A stretch of DNA of 43,302 nucleotides, taken from NCBI GenBank assembly GCA_025362495.1, contig JANYGI010000030.1, positions 1 through 43,302 of the forward strand. The letters are read 5' to 3'. The position numbers and the translations under genes are program-made. This stretch comes from Byssovorax sp. (lineage in GTDB: Bacteria > Myxococcota_A > Polyangia > Polyangiales > Polyangiaceae). Each line of letters begins with the position of its first letter. Positions within the stretch are counted from its first letter, which is position 1. Shown here in pieces: positions 8,451 through 16,552 of the stretch. The notes under the pieces are model-generated. The model did not search any database. It was not told where the DNA came from and saw nothing but the letters and a program-made list of their open reading frames with translations.

Positions 8451-8612
8451 AGAATTCTTCAACCGGATGAATGTTTGCTGGATCAACCAACGTCACCACG
8501 CCGCGGAATCGCGACCACGGAGCAGCGCGCGCCACGCATAGCAGGCGGCGTTCCATCCCGACGGTGGAGAGCTCGTGTCCATCGCACCGGTCGCATGAAC
8601 CCGGTCGGACAT
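8425..8612. repeat. Duplicated leader/promoter region, copy B
   Basis: Second copy of the leader at 5688-5885. It includes the relic start codon and about 160 bases upstream. It may still supply the promoter for the phosphoesterase gene. The following stretch from 8613 to 8768 shows no gene or recognisable signal. Confidence 0.85.
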
Positions 8613-8768
8613 GCGATGACGAAAGCTCGCTGTCACGCGCAGGAGTCATCACGGCTCTGCGCGTCGGGCAGCGCTTCAATTCGTTCGTCGTCCGGCACGC
8701 CGATCAACGCTCCTCCGCGAGGCCTTCCGCTTCATCGGCGCTGTCGTCGGGCCACGGCACAGTGTCTC

Positions 8769-9137
8769 TCACGGCTTCTCGTTCTCCTCCGGCACATCGC
8801 AGAACGTCGCCGGCGCGACGCCCATGCAGCGATAACCAGCGCGCTTGCAGTCTGCCTGGCTCTTGCACCCCTGGAAGCACTCTTTCTCGTCCGGCCTGCA
8901 CACGTTGCCAGCGCCGCAATCTGCGCTCGTCGCGCACTTCTTCGTGCACTCCCCGCCGGGATCGTCATTGTCGCACGACGCGCCGTCTTCACAGCTCGCG
9001 TCCGTGGTGCAGGGGCCGCCGATCGGCGATCGCGCGGCGGAGGCCGATGCGCCGGCCGGCGGGTGGCCCGGCGTGCAGGAGGACGTCGCGAGCGCGAGAC
9101 CTGCGAGCGTCAGTGATCCGAGCAAATACATGTTCAT
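8769..9137 (-). CDS. Small Cys-rich lipoprotein
   Basis: A 122-residue lipoprotein with signal peptide and lipobox (LATSSC at residues 16-21). The mature part contains twelve or so cysteines in a spaced pattern (CTTDASCEDGASC, CTKKCATSADCGAGNVC, CFQGCKSQADC) that resembles the disulfide-rich dickkopf/EB-like modules common in myxobacterial surface proteins. It starts 24 bases after the stop of the upstream lipoprotein gene and is probably the last gene of a minus-strand operon with 9162-10487 and 10499-11140. The larger neighbour carries the same Cys pattern at its C-terminus. Function unknown. Confidence 0.8.
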   Translation of the reverse strand: MNMYLLGSLTLAGLALATSSCTPGHPPAGASASAARSPIGGPCTTDASCEDGASCDNDDPGGECTKKCATSADCGAGNVCRPDEKECFQGCKSQADCKRAGYRCMGVAPATFCDVPEENEKP

Positions 9138-9161
9138 GGTGGGTTCCGTGGAGCGGCGCGC

Positions 9162-10487
9162 TCAGGGCGTGCATTTCCCGGTGGCGGCAGCGCACTTGAG
9201 CGGGCTCGTGCAGCCCGCGTCGTCCTTGCAGGCGAACCCGCACGCGTGGTCGCTCGGGCCGAAGCCCGACGGCGGCGTCGTCGGGAAGAGCTGGCAGACA
9301 TAGCCGTCCTTCACGCGACAGTCACTGTCGGCCGCGCACGCCTTCAAACACCCGGGCGTCTCGAAGGGCTGCGAGACGCAGGTGCCGCCTGGCGCGCAGA
9401 CCTGCACGTCGTTGCACGGCTCCATCGCGCAGTACCCGCCGGGGTACTTGTCGCCCGCCGCCGTCAGGCACGCAGAGCGCGAGTCGGTCCCGCAATCGGA
9501 CGTCGTCGTGCAGGTGGTGCCGATGCTCGCCGTCGCGGGATCGGGCGCGCACGTTCCACCGGCGTTCGCGGCGTCGCAGACCTCGTCCGTCCCGCAGTCC
9601 GCCTTGACCTTGCACTTCGCCCCGAGCCCCGATTTCGGCGGAGCGCCGTCGGGCGGACAATCGAAGAGCAGCTCCAGCGTGTCGATCTGGAGCGCGCCGG
9701 CCTCGGTCTCCGTCTCCGTGGCCATCGTGTCTTTGGCCGGCACCGACGTCTTCATCGTGGTGAGGCTCTGATCGATGTCGCCCACGACCGTCTGCGTCCC
9801 GCCGACGCGATGGCAGGTGGGGACGCGCTTCTCGATGGCCGGCTTGGAGGCGGCGAAGTCGGTCGACAGCGAGTCCAGATCCTTCGCCGTGGCGGCCCAG
9901 TCCCCGAAATGAGCGTCGATGCCGAGCTGGCGGTACATCGCATCCATCCGCACGATCGCGATCGGCGCGTCCGGCTTGAAGTAGTCGAAGAGCTGCGGCG
10001 CCGCGAGGCCGACTGCGTTGGACGCGGTCACCGCGGACTTCTGATCCTTGGCGGTGATGGCTTTGCCGAGCGTGACGATCGCCTCGTCGACGGCCTTCAC
10101 CTGGGGTGCGGGGAGACCAGGACAGGCCATCTTGCTCTTGCCCCAGACCTCCTGGAGGATCGTCAGCACCGTCGCGGCGCGATCCCAGTCCGGCGTCCGC
10201 GCCGGGAGCTCGCCAAACGTGCTCCCGACGAGCCCTTCCCCGCTGCGCTCGACGTCGCGCATGTCCGCCGGAACGATGCCGTTCTGCGGGCACGCTCCGG
10301 GCGTCGCGCCTCCGCTCCCCGTCGAGCCTCCGCTCCCGGTAGAGGTAGAAGAAGTGGAGGTGGAGGCCGTCGATCCGCCGCTCGAACATGCAGAGAGCAG
10401 CGAGCCGGCGAGCGCGAGCGCTGCGAGGCTGGACCGGCCGAGTCGGAGAGAGTGGGGAGATGAAGTCATTTCAAGGAACGCTTTCAT
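9162..10487 (-). CDS. Lipoprotein with helical core and Cys-rich C-terminus
   Basis: A 441-residue lipoprotein with lipobox (LLSAC) and a Ser/Thr/Gly-rich linker. The middle (about residues 75-260) is helical, with a repeated style of Ala-rich helices and the text DAMYRQLGIDAHFGDW. The final 150 residues are Cys-rich with repeats of the form CxxxADCGTDEVC, TSDCGTDS and DSDCRVKDGYVC. Start choice is uncertain: ATG codons at 10487 and 10469 both give a workable signal peptide and neither has a clear ribosome site. The gene begins about 11 bases after the stop of the gene at 10499, so translational coupling is likely. No enzyme motif is visible and I do not recognise the family. Confidence 0.8.
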   Translation of the reverse strand: MKAFLEMTSSPHSLRLGRSSLAALALAGSLLSACSSGGSTASTSTSSTSTGSGGSTGSGGATPGACPQNGIVPADMRDVERSGEGLVGSTFGELPARTPDWDRAATVLTILQEVWGKSKMACPGLPAPQVKAVDEAIVTLGKAITAKDQKSAVTASNAVGLAAPQLFDYFKPDAPIAIVRMDAMYRQLGIDAHFGDWAATAKDLDSLSTDFAASKPAIEKRVPTCHRVGGTQTVVGDIDQSLTTMKTSVPAKDTMATETETEAGALQIDTLELLFDCPPDGAPPKSGLGAKCKVKADCGTDEVCDAANAGGTCAPDPATASIGTTCTTTSDCGTDSRSACLTAAGDKYPGGYCAMEPCNDVQVCAPGGTCVSQPFETPGCLKACAADSDCRVKDGYVCQLFPTTPPSGFGPSDHACGFACKDDAGCTSPLKCAAATGKCTP

Positions 10488-10498
10488 GAGTGAAGCAT

Positions 10499-11140
10499 TC
10501 ACGGCTCGTGCCCCTCGGGGCACCACGTCGCGGCGAAGGTGCCTTTCAACGTGCCATCCGTGAACTGGAGGTCGAAGCTGCCACTGGCGAGCTTCGCGGG
10601 GTCGAGCGTATCGAGCTGCACAGTGCCGCCGTTGCTCGCGCTCTCGACGGGCGTCGCGGCGGTCGAGCTGACGGTGAAGTTGACCGAGGCTTGTCCCTGG
10701 GCCGGGGTGACCCCCTTGGCGACCGCGTACTTCCCGGGCTCAGCGCCGATGAGCTTCATCTCGAGCGCGCCGGTGGCGTCGGGGATCTTCTTGTCCCAGC
10801 CGGCAGCTCCGAGATCGGCGCAGCTCACCTTCGTATCGAAGACGTAAATGACGGTCGTGTGCGTCGGATCGTCGCTCTGGCCGATGAAATACGCGGAAGC
10901 GACGGTGTCGACGCTCTTGCCGCCGGCCTTGCCGCTGATGGTGCCCAGATCGCCGCCGCCGGCGCCGCCCGACGTCGATCCCGATCCCGATCCCGATCCG
11001 CCGGCGCCGCTCGACGTCGAGAAGCCGCCGCCCGACGTTGCTCCCGTGCCGCCGCAGCCGAGCAGCAGAGCAATCGCCGCGAGCGCGGCTCGCCGCCACG
11101 GGTTCATCCCTTGATCCAGAGTGACATGCCGAGTGACCAT
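10499..11140 (-). CDS. Lipoprotein of unknown function
   Basis: A 213-residue lipoprotein with a lipobox at AIALLLGC and a Gly/Ser-rich linker, then a compact domain of beta strands with two or three cysteines. The ATG at 11140 is at the position homologous to the start of 5972-6565 in the duplicated promoter. A second ATG at 11107 gives a more typical signal peptide (MNPWRRAALAAIALLLGC) but has its AAGGG directly abutting the start. It is the first gene of the minus-strand lipoprotein operon and is divergent from the gene at 11290, sharing the bidirectional promoter region 11162-11240. Confidence 0.8.
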   Translation of the reverse strand: MVTRHVTLDQGMNPWRRAALAAIALLLGCGGTGATSGGGFSTSSGAGGSGSGSGSTSGGAGGGDLGTISGKAGGKSVDTVASAYFIGQSDDPTHTTVIYVFDTKVSCADLGAAGWDKKIPDATGALEMKLIGAEPGKYAVAKGVTPAQGQASVNFTVSSTAATPVESASNGGTVQLDTLDPAKLASGSFDLQFTDGTLKGTFAATWCPEGHEP

Positions 11141-11161
11141 CGTCGTCGCGCCTCGTCGTGG

Positions 11162-11188
11162 TGTTCATGGCACCGCCTGGAACCTTCA
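11162..11188 (-). promoter_or_regulatory. Bipartite ECF-type promoter motif b(-)
   Basis: On the minus strand TGAAGG (complement of 11183-11188), 15 bases, then TGAACA (complement of 11162-11167). It is 21 bases before the ATG at 11140. It is arranged back to back with motif b(+), forming the perfect 9-base inverted repeat AACCTTCAA (11181-11189) and TTGAAGGTT (11213-11221). Confidence 0.55.
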
Positions 11189-11213
11189 AGAAAACTTCAG
11201 TCGAGCAATTTTT

Positions 11214-11240
11214 TGAAGGTTCGCGCGGCTCGCGTGAACC
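11214..11240 (+). promoter_or_regulatory. Bipartite ECF-type promoter motif b(+)
   Basis: TGAAGG at 11214-11219, 15 bases, then TGAACC at 11235-11240, preceded by a run of T. It lies 49 bases before the ATG at 11290. The stretch between the half-sites (GGTTC to GAACC) could also fold as a short hairpin in this copy, but that fold is not conserved in copies c and d, whereas the spacing is. Confidence 0.55.
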
Positions 11241-11289
11241 GTTGATCTGCCTGCGGTCCGTCGCCGCGCGCTATCACAAGGAGATGCCC

Positions 11290-12033
11290 ATGAATCGACT
11301 GTCTTTCCTGCTGGCGGGGTCGTGCGCCCTCGTCGCCGTGTCCGCGTTCGGGTGCAGCGGGGCTCCGGCGCCGACGGCATCCACCCTCGCCGGCAGCGTC
11401 GCCCAGGCCTCGTTCCCGAAGGCCGTGAGCGCGATCATCGTGAAGAGCGATAGCGGCAAGACGTCGACCGTCGCGGTCGGCGCGGACGGGCGGTTCTCGG
11501 TCACGCTGGAGAAGGGCGCGAGCTATCAGCTCTTCCTCGGGGCAGACGGGAAGAGCATTCCCATCGTGCTCAAGAGCGATCAAGCCCGACTCCAGACCCA
11601 GGTGCACGTGAAATCGGGCGCCGCGCACCTGAATATCGGTAGCGTGCGCTACTGGGGTGGCGCGTCCACGTCGGAGGCGAAGGTCGTCGCCGGGCCCACG
11701 ACGGGCGCCAAGAGCTGTGTCGGCGGCGTGTTCGCGAACAGCTCGCAACCGTGCGCGAGCGGCACCTCCTCGGCGGTGTGCGGCGAGGGCGACGACGAAG
11801 AGTCGGACGGTGACGGTGAGCACAGCGGCGAGCACAGCGGCGAGCACAGCGACGAGCAGGGAGCCGACTGCGTCGATGGCCTCGACGCGACGACGAAACA
11901 ACCGTGCGACGGCGGCCCGGCGGCGAACCCGACCGACGCGGACGCGGCGTCGGAGGTCGGCGTCCCGGAGCTGAACACGCCCGGTGATCTGGGCTGCGGT
12001 GAGGGAGGCGACGACGGCGAAGAAGCGGACTGA
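11290..12033 (+). CDS. Acidic lipoprotein of unknown function
   Basis: A 247-residue lipoprotein with signal peptide and lipobox (VSAFGC). The N-terminal half (residues 30-120) looks like a small beta-sandwich, with the motif VAVGADGRFSVTLEKGASYQLFLG typical of carboxypeptidase-regulatory or prealbumin-like folds. The C-terminal half is low complexity and very acidic, with a short tandem repeat of GEHS (SGEHSGEHSDE) between two Cys-containing stretches that both read CxxG...QPC. AAGGAG six bases before 11290 fixes the start. It is transcribed away from the lipoprotein operon at 11140 from a shared promoter region and is followed by a strong hairpin terminator. Function unknown. Confidence 0.82.
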   Translation: MNRLSFLLAGSCALVAVSAFGCSGAPAPTASTLAGSVAQASFPKAVSAIIVKSDSGKTSTVAVGADGRFSVTLEKGASYQLFLGADGKSIPIVLKSDQARLQTQVHVKSGAAHLNIGSVRYWGGASTSEAKVVAGPTTGAKSCVGGVFANSSQPCASGTSSAVCGEGDDEESDGDGEHSGEHSGEHSDEQGADCVDGLDATTKQPCDGGPAANPTDADAASEVGVPELNTPGDLGCGEGGDDGEEAD

Positions 12034-12052
12034 CGTTTGGAGGCGACAGCGG

Positions 12053-12082
12053 TGCGCGCGGCGATCACGATCGCCGCGCGCA
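12053..12082 (+). terminator. Strong stem-loop terminator
   Basis: A 14-base perfect stem (TGCGCGCGGCGATC and GATCGCCGCGCGCA) with a minimal loop, starting 20 bases after the stop of the gene at 11290-12033 and followed by TTGCGTTT. A degraded version of this region survives at 6680-6714. Confidence 0.75.
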
Positions 12083-12096
12083 TTGCGTTTGGGGAC

Positions 12097-12142
12097 GAGC
12101 ACGCGTAAGCCAGCAGGGCTGGATCGCCCTCAGGAGACGACC
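12097..12142 (+). promoter_or_regulatory. Conserved leader with small hairpin
   Basis: The leader of the gene at 12143 contains the hairpin CCAGCAGGGCTGG and is repeated at 6715-6760 before a gene relic. The conservation of the hairpin in the dead copy may only reflect recent duplication. AGGAGA six to eleven bases before the TTG is the likely ribosome site. Confidence 0.5.
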
Positions 12143-13216
12143 TTGAAAAGATTCTTCATCGCGACGACCGCGGCTCCGCTCCTCTCACTCCTCGTGGCCT
12201 GTGGAGGGGGTGGCGGCGCGGTGAGCGCCCCGACCGCGGCAGCCGGTGTGACCCCGAACGCTATCCCGCGCGCGATTGCCCTGCCCGGCGGCGAATCCGG
12301 CGTATCAATGGATTACCTCGCCTGCGACCGCACGACGGGGCGAGTCTGGGTGCCCGCGGGCAACACCGGCAGCGTCGACGTCATCGATCCTTCGGGCGAC
12401 AAGGTGACGCGCATTCAAGGCTTCCCGACGGCGGAGCTCGAGCGCCATGGCAAGAAGCGTATCGTCGGCCCGAGCGCGGCGACGCTGGGCGACGGCGTGG
12501 CCTACGTGGGCAGTCGCGGCGATTCGAGCATCTGCGCGGTGGACACCACGACCCTGACGCGCGGCGCCTGCGTCGTCCTGGACTCGATGCCTGACGGCCT
12601 CGCGTTCATCGCCTCCACCAAGGAGGTCTGGGCGACGACGCCGCGGGACAAGTCGATTACCATCCTCGACGTCTCGACTCCCTCTGCGCCGAAGGTCAAG
12701 ACGAAGTTTTCCCTGGAAGGCGAGCCCGAGGGCTACGCCGTCGACGACGCGCGCGGGATCTTCTACACCAACCTCGAAGACAAGGACCGCACGCTGGCGA
12801 TCGACATCAAGTCGCGCAAGGTGCTCTCCACCTGGGAGCCGAAGTGCGGTGAAGACGGGCCCAAGGGCCTGGCGCTCGATCACGCGCTCCGCTTCCTCCT
12901 CGTCGCGTGCAGCGATCATGTCCTCGCCCTCGACGCAGGGCACGAGGGCAAGCTGCTCTCGCACATCGACACCGGCGAAGGCGTCGACAACATCGACTAC
13001 CTCGAGTCGCGGCACGAGCTCTACGCGGGCGCCGGGAAGGCGGCGAAGCTCACGATCGCCAGGCTCGATCCGGCCGGAGCGCTCAGCTCGCTCGCGGTGA
13101 TCGCGACCGTCGCCGGCGCGCGCAACGCCGTGGTCGACGCCGACGGGAACGCGTACCTCACCGACTCCGCGGGAGGGAAAATCCAGCGGATCGCCGCGGC
13201 TCCGCCGGCCAGGTGA
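12143..13216 (+). CDS. YncE-like beta-propeller lipoprotein
   Basis: A 357-residue lipoprotein translated from a TTG codon that is fixed by AGGAGA just upstream and by the signal peptide that follows (LKRFFIATTAAPLLSLLVAC). The mature protein shows repeated propeller-blade motifs such as TGRVWVPAGNTGSVDVID, FYTNLEDKDRTLAIDI, GHEGKLLSHIDTGEGVDNID and DADGNAYLTDSAGGKIQRI, as in YncE and related surface-layer YVTN proteins. These proteins usually bind ligands or partners rather than catalyse. The gene stands alone between a terminator and the ECF operon promoter. The truncated copy of its start lies at 6761-6790. Confidence 0.85.
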   Translation: MKRFFIATTAAPLLSLLVACGGGGGAVSAPTAAAGVTPNAIPRAIALPGGESGVSMDYLACDRTTGRVWVPAGNTGSVDVIDPSGDKVTRIQGFPTAELERHGKKRIVGPSAATLGDGVAYVGSRGDSSICAVDTTTLTRGACVVLDSMPDGLAFIASTKEVWATTPRDKSITILDVSTPSAPKVKTKFSLEGEPEGYAVDDARGIFYTNLEDKDRTLAIDIKSRKVLSTWEPKCGEDGPKGLALDHALRFLLVACSDHVLALDAGHEGKLLSHIDTGEGVDNIDYLESRHELYAGAGKAAKLTIARLDPAGALSSLAVIATVAGARNAVVDADGNAYLTDSAGGKIQRIAAAPPAR

Positions 13217-13262
13217 CATGACGTCGGATCGGATCGGCGCAGGCTGACGAGGTCATTTTGTG

Positions 13263-13289
13263 TGAAGGTCCGGCGCTGCCGCGTGAACC
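13263..13289 (+). promoter_or_regulatory. Bipartite ECF-type promoter motif c
   Basis: TGAAGG at 13263-13268, 15 bases, then TGAACC at 13284-13289, with CATTTTG upstream. It lies 28 bases before the predicted start of the operon that encodes an ECF sigma factor, as expected if that sigma factor drives its own transcription. Confidence 0.55.
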
Positions 13290-13317
13290 TCTGACGTGCT
13301 CGGCGATCTTGGCAGCA

Positions 13318-14289
13318 GTGAAGGCACGACGTGATGGCGCGCGACGGAATTTCTCGTCGCGCTGGGCTGGCGCGGCCGTCTTCGCTGCGATCGTCATCGC
13401 GCCGGAGGCCGCCCGCGCCGCCTGCTCGCTGGTGCAGATCCGGACCGAGCCGGCGGTGCTCGCAGGAGATTGGCAGGCCGCGGTCGTGGACTTGATCGAG
13501 CAGACGCAACGCACGGGGATGCCGTGGAGCTGCGCGGGCGGCGCGCTCCTCGTGCGCCTCGACGGTGACGAGCGCGCGCTGCTTCGCTTCCGTGATCCGA
13601 CGGGGCGCGAGGTCGAGCGACACGTCCCTTCGTCGCGCGCGCTCGTCGCGACCGCGGAGGCGCTGCTGGCGAGCTCGGCGCCTCGCGAAGCGCCGCCGGC
13701 GCCGGTCGACGAGGCCGAGCGGGCCCTCGAGCGACCCACGTTCGACGACCACGCGGCGCGGGGGATCACTCCTTTGCAGCAAGAGCCGCGCTACATCGTC
13801 GACGCGACGGTGGGTATCCGCTTCAGCGGCCCCAGCGCCGCGCTCTGGGTCGCCCCGACGCTGCGCGCGACAGTGCCTTTCGAGGCGTGGTCGGTGGGCG
13901 TCTGGGTGCGCGCGGGGGTGCCCTACGTGTTCGAGCTCGTCCCGCCCAGCTTCATGATGTCGCAGGTGAACCTCGGCCTCTCCGCCGGGTGCACGCTGCT
14001 CTCCGCGCCGGTGGAGATCCGGATCGGGCTGAATCCTTCGCTGTCGGTCGTCACCATGGACGCCGACGCGATCGATCACGAGGCCTCGGGAGCGAAGGTC
14101 GACTTCTTCCTCGGCGCCGGGCTCAGCGGCGCGATCCCGTTCTCGCCGCGATGGCGGGGCGTCGTGATCGTCGACGCCGAGATGGCGCCGGCCGGCGTCC
14201 GCGCCGCTCGGCGGCTCGACCCGCTGCTCCCGGTGCTCCCCGCATACGAGGTCGGCGCGGCGTTCGGCGTCGAGCTGGTGGCGCGATGA
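13318..14289 (+). CDS. Exported barrel-like protein of ECF module 1
   Basis: A 323-residue exported protein. The GTG at 13318 is the first start after the promoter motif and is followed by a basic n-region, a hydrophobic core and a signal peptidase site (ARA-A, about residue 34). The N-terminal 100 residues form an alpha/beta region with an early Cys and a late Cys (MPWSCAGG) ending in the helical motif SRALVATAEALLASS. After a Pro-rich linker, alternating hydrophobic strands with aromatic residues (RYIVDATVGIRFSG, WVAPTLRATVPF, WSVGVWVRAGVPYVF) suggest an outer-membrane barrel. The gene overlaps the sigma gene by four bases (ATGA). Similar two-part proteins accompany the other two ECF loci, so a sensor role is inferred. 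Confidence 0.75.
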   Translation: MKARRDGARRNFSSRWAGAAVFAAIVIAPEAARAACSLVQIRTEPAVLAGDWQAAVVDLIEQTQRTGMPWSCAGGALLVRLDGDERALLRFRDPTGREVERHVPSSRALVATAEALLASSAPREAPPAPVDEAERALERPTFDDHAARGITPLQQEPRYIVDATVGIRFSGPSAALWVAPTLRATVPFEAWSVGVWVRAGVPYVFELVPPSFMMSQVNLGLSAGCTLLSAPVEIRIGLNPSLSVVTMDADAIDHEASGAKVDFFLGAGLSGAIPFSPRWRGVVIVDAEMAPAGVRAARRLDPLLPVLPAYEVGAAFGVELVAR

Positions 14290-14891
14290 GGAGCTCGAAG
14301 ACGCGCGAAGAGAGGCCGTTCAGCGCCGGTGCGCGCGCGGGCGCGAACGAGTCGGACGTGGAGCTCTTCGCCGCCATGAGCGCGGGCAACCTCACCGCTC
14401 TCGGCGTGCTCTACGATCGTCATCACCCGGGCGTGCGCCGCTTCGTTCTCCGCACCGCCGGCGGCGGCGCCGACACCGAAGATCTCGTGCACGACATCTT
14501 CCTCACGGCGGCGCGCGTCGCGGGCACCTACGACGATCGCGCGGGCGCGCGCCCGTTCCTGCTCGGGATTGCCGCCAACATCGTGCGTTCGCGCCGGCAA
14601 AAGCAGGCGCGCTGGCGCGTCGCGCTCGGCCTGCTCGAAGGCGCGCTCACCGGCGTCCTGCGGCGCACGCCGGAGGACGGCGCGAGCGAGACCGAGCAGC
14701 TACGGTTGCTGGACGTCGCGCTCGCGCGTCTGTCCGAGGAAAAGCGTCTCGTCCTCGTGATGGTCGAGCTGGAAGAGCTCTCGGGAGAAGAGGTCGCCGC
14801 GGCGCTCGGGATCCCGGTCGCCACCGTGTGGACGCGGCTCCATTACGCGCGCGCCGAAGTGCGCGAGCACCTGAAGCGGAGGATGCGATGA
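14286..14891 (+). CDS. ECF sigma factor (module 1)
   Basis: A 201-residue extracytoplasmic-function sigma factor directing RNA polymerase to a small regulon. Region 2 is visible at about residues 35-100 (LGVLYDRHHPGVRRFV and the motif DTEDLVHDIFLTA), and region 4 at about 140-200 with the helix-turn-helix LSGEEVAAALGIPVATVWTR. Its start overlaps the barrel-like gene and its stop overlaps the anti-sigma gene, so all three are translationally coupled. The bipartite motif at 13263-13289 is the most likely autoregulated promoter. Confidence 0.93.
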   Translation: MRSSKTREERPFSAGARAGANESDVELFAAMSAGNLTALGVLYDRHHPGVRRFVLRTAGGGADTEDLVHDIFLTAARVAGTYDDRAGARPFLLGIAANIVRSRRQKQARWRVALGLLEGALTGVLRRTPEDGASETEQLRLLDVALARLSEEKRLVLVMVELEELSGEEVAAALGIPVATVWTRLHYARAEVREHLKRRMR

Positions 14892-15973
14892 AACCCGAGC
14901 CGTGCTCCATGGCGCTTCTGGTCGAGGCCAAACGCGACGGGCGACTCCGCGATCGCGAGCTGTCATCGATCGATCGTCACCTCGCGAGCTGCGTGTCGTG
15001 CGCCGAGCTGGCGCGCGATCTCGATCAGGTCCGGGTGCTCCTGCGTTCGCCCGCGCCGGAGCCGACGCCGCTGGAGGTGCAGCGCGGCCGGCTCAAGCTT
15101 CTGCGCGAGGCTGCTTTGCCGTCGTCGTCCCCTGCAGTGAGGGGCGGCAACCGTCCGAGGCTCGCGGTCGCGCTCGCAGTCGTCAGCTTCGCGGCGCTGT
15201 TCTTCGTGCTTCAACGGCGCTCGATCGAGCACGGAAATGCCGTCGTGGAGGCGCCGTCGCCCAGCGCGAGCGCGCCGGTGCGCACGGTCACCACGGTCGT
15301 GCCCGAGGGCGACGCGCGCTTCGTCCGCGCGACGGATGGGAGGACAGAGATTGTCACGCTCGAGAGCGGCGCCGTCGATCTCTCGGTACGGCATCTGAGC
15401 GCCGGAGATCGCTTCCTCGTGAAGACCGGCGACGCCGAGGTCGAGGTGCGTGGCACGGTGTTTCGCGTGGAAGCGGCGGACAATCGCCTCCAGAACGTGG
15501 AGGTTGTCGAAGGCAAGGTCGAGGTGCGCTTCCGGGGAGGCACCATCTTCTTGACGGCCGACGAGCGGTGGGACCGGCCCGCGGACGCGCGGTCGATCAC
15601 GCCGAAGGCAGGGCCAGTCGACGCGCGCTCCGCGGCGCCGACGAGCGCGCCAATCGCGGCAGCGAGCGCGAAGCGTGGGCCGGCCTCGCCGCGTCCCGTT
15701 GCATCGGCAAAGCCACCTGTAGAGGACGGCTTCGTCGAGGGTATGGGCATGATGGAGCGCGGCGACTACGACGCTGCGGCCAGGCACCTCGACGCGTTCT
15801 CGAAGAGCAACGCCCACGATGATCGGGCAGAAGACGCGGCGTTCCTCGTGATCCTCGCCCTCCAGCGCGCCGGGCGCGCCGCCGAGGCGGTGGCCGCGGC
15901 GCGCCGCTACCTGGGCGCGTATCCCGCTGGATACCGCCGCGCCGAGGCGCAGGCCATCGCCGACGCGCCGTGA
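14888..15973 (+). CDS. ZAS/FecR-type anti-sigma with TPR-like C-terminus
   Basis: A 361-residue single-pass membrane protein. The N-terminus holds the zinc-binding anti-sigma motif H31-x3-C35-x2-C38, which would grip the sigma factor encoded just upstream. A transmembrane helix follows at about residues 95-112. The periplasmic part has a FecR-like domain (about 130-210; VVPEGDARFVRATDG, HLSAGDRFLVKTGDAEVEVRG, VEVVEGKVEV), an Ala/Pro-rich linker, and a final 80-residue helical segment resembling TPR repeats (MMERGDYDAAARHLDAF). The ATG at 14888 overlaps the sigma stop codon. FecR proteins normally relay an outer-membrane signal to an ECF sigma factor; here the outer-membrane partner is probably the barrel-like protein of the same operon. 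Confidence 0.9.
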   Translation: MKPEPCSMALLVEAKRDGRLRDRELSSIDRHLASCVSCAELARDLDQVRVLLRSPAPEPTPLEVQRGRLKLLREAALPSSSPAVRGGNRPRLAVALAVVSFAALFFVLQRRSIEHGNAVVEAPSPSASAPVRTVTTVVPEGDARFVRATDGRTEIVTLESGAVDLSVRHLSAGDRFLVKTGDAEVEVRGTVFRVEAADNRLQNVEVVEGKVEVRFRGGTIFLTADERWDRPADARSITPKAGPVDARSAAPTSAPIAAASAKRGPASPRPVASAKPPVEDGFVEGMGMMERGDYDAAARHLDAFSKSNAHDDRAEDAAFLVILALQRAGRAAEAVAAARRYLGAYPAGYRRAEAQAIADAP

Positions 15974-16001
15974 GCTGATGTTCCACGAGGTCAATTCCCG
16001 C

Positions 16002-16469
16002 ATGAAACGTGTCTTCTCTTCTCGCGTCTTCGTCCTCGGCTTGATCGCGCTCGCCGCGGCCGCGTGCAGCTCCGGCGACTCCGCCACCGGAGGCGGCGCC
16101 GACGCGGGCGACCAGCCCTGGCTGCGAATCAAGCCGACCTGGGCCTCGATCTACGACGGGTATTTCGGCCCTTCCGGCGTGGCGAGCTGCTCGAATGGAT
16201 CCACCTGCCACACCACGCCGGACACCTCCGGCGTCGTCGCGAGCAACTTCTCCTGCACCGACAAGGACGCGTGCTACGCGTCGCTCCACGGGGCCTCTCA
16301 CCTGATCCGCTCGCAAGACCCGATGGATCCCGCGGCGACACCGCTCCTCGCGAAGCTGCGGCAGAACACCGGCATGGGGAGGATGCCGAGCAACTCGATG
16401 TTCCTGTTTCAGCCTCAGGACGTCGACGTGCTCAAGACGTGGATTGGCAATGGAGCAAAGAACGACTGA
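16002..16469 (+). CDS. Cytochrome c-like lipoprotein with unusual haem motif
   Basis: A 155-residue lipoprotein starting at the second ATG (16002, MKRVFSSR), with lipobox ALAAAAC. The mature part resembles the short c-type cytochromes of myxobacteria: a Cys...CysHis site written C-S-N-G-S-T-C-H (five residues between cysteines instead of two), a late MP motif (GRMPSNSM) that could supply the distal Met, and a C-terminal helix VDVLKTWIGNGAKND typical of cytochrome c folds. Haem attachment through a CX5CH site is not established, so the protein may instead be a haem-free derivative. It lies 28 bases after the anti-sigma gene and may be part of that operon. Confidence 0.7.
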   Translation: MKRVFSSRVFVLGLIALAAAACSSGDSATGGGADAGDQPWLRIKPTWASIYDGYFGPSGVASCSNGSTCHTTPDTSGVVASNFSCTDKDACYASLHGASHLIRSQDPMDPAATPLLAKLRQNTGMGRMPSNSMFLFQPQDVDVLKTWIGNGAKND

Positions 16470-16552
16470 CTCGCGGTTCGAGGGTTCCTTCAGGCGCCGG
16501 ACACGCGCCCGCTGTCGGCTGGCCGACGTCACGACGATCTCGTGCGATTTTT

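Noticed and set aside
11221-11240. Conserved hairpin GGTTC...GAACC as an RNA element
   Set aside because: The fold is present only in copies a and b. Copies c and d keep the half-site spacing but not the pairing, so a bipartite promoter explains the data better.
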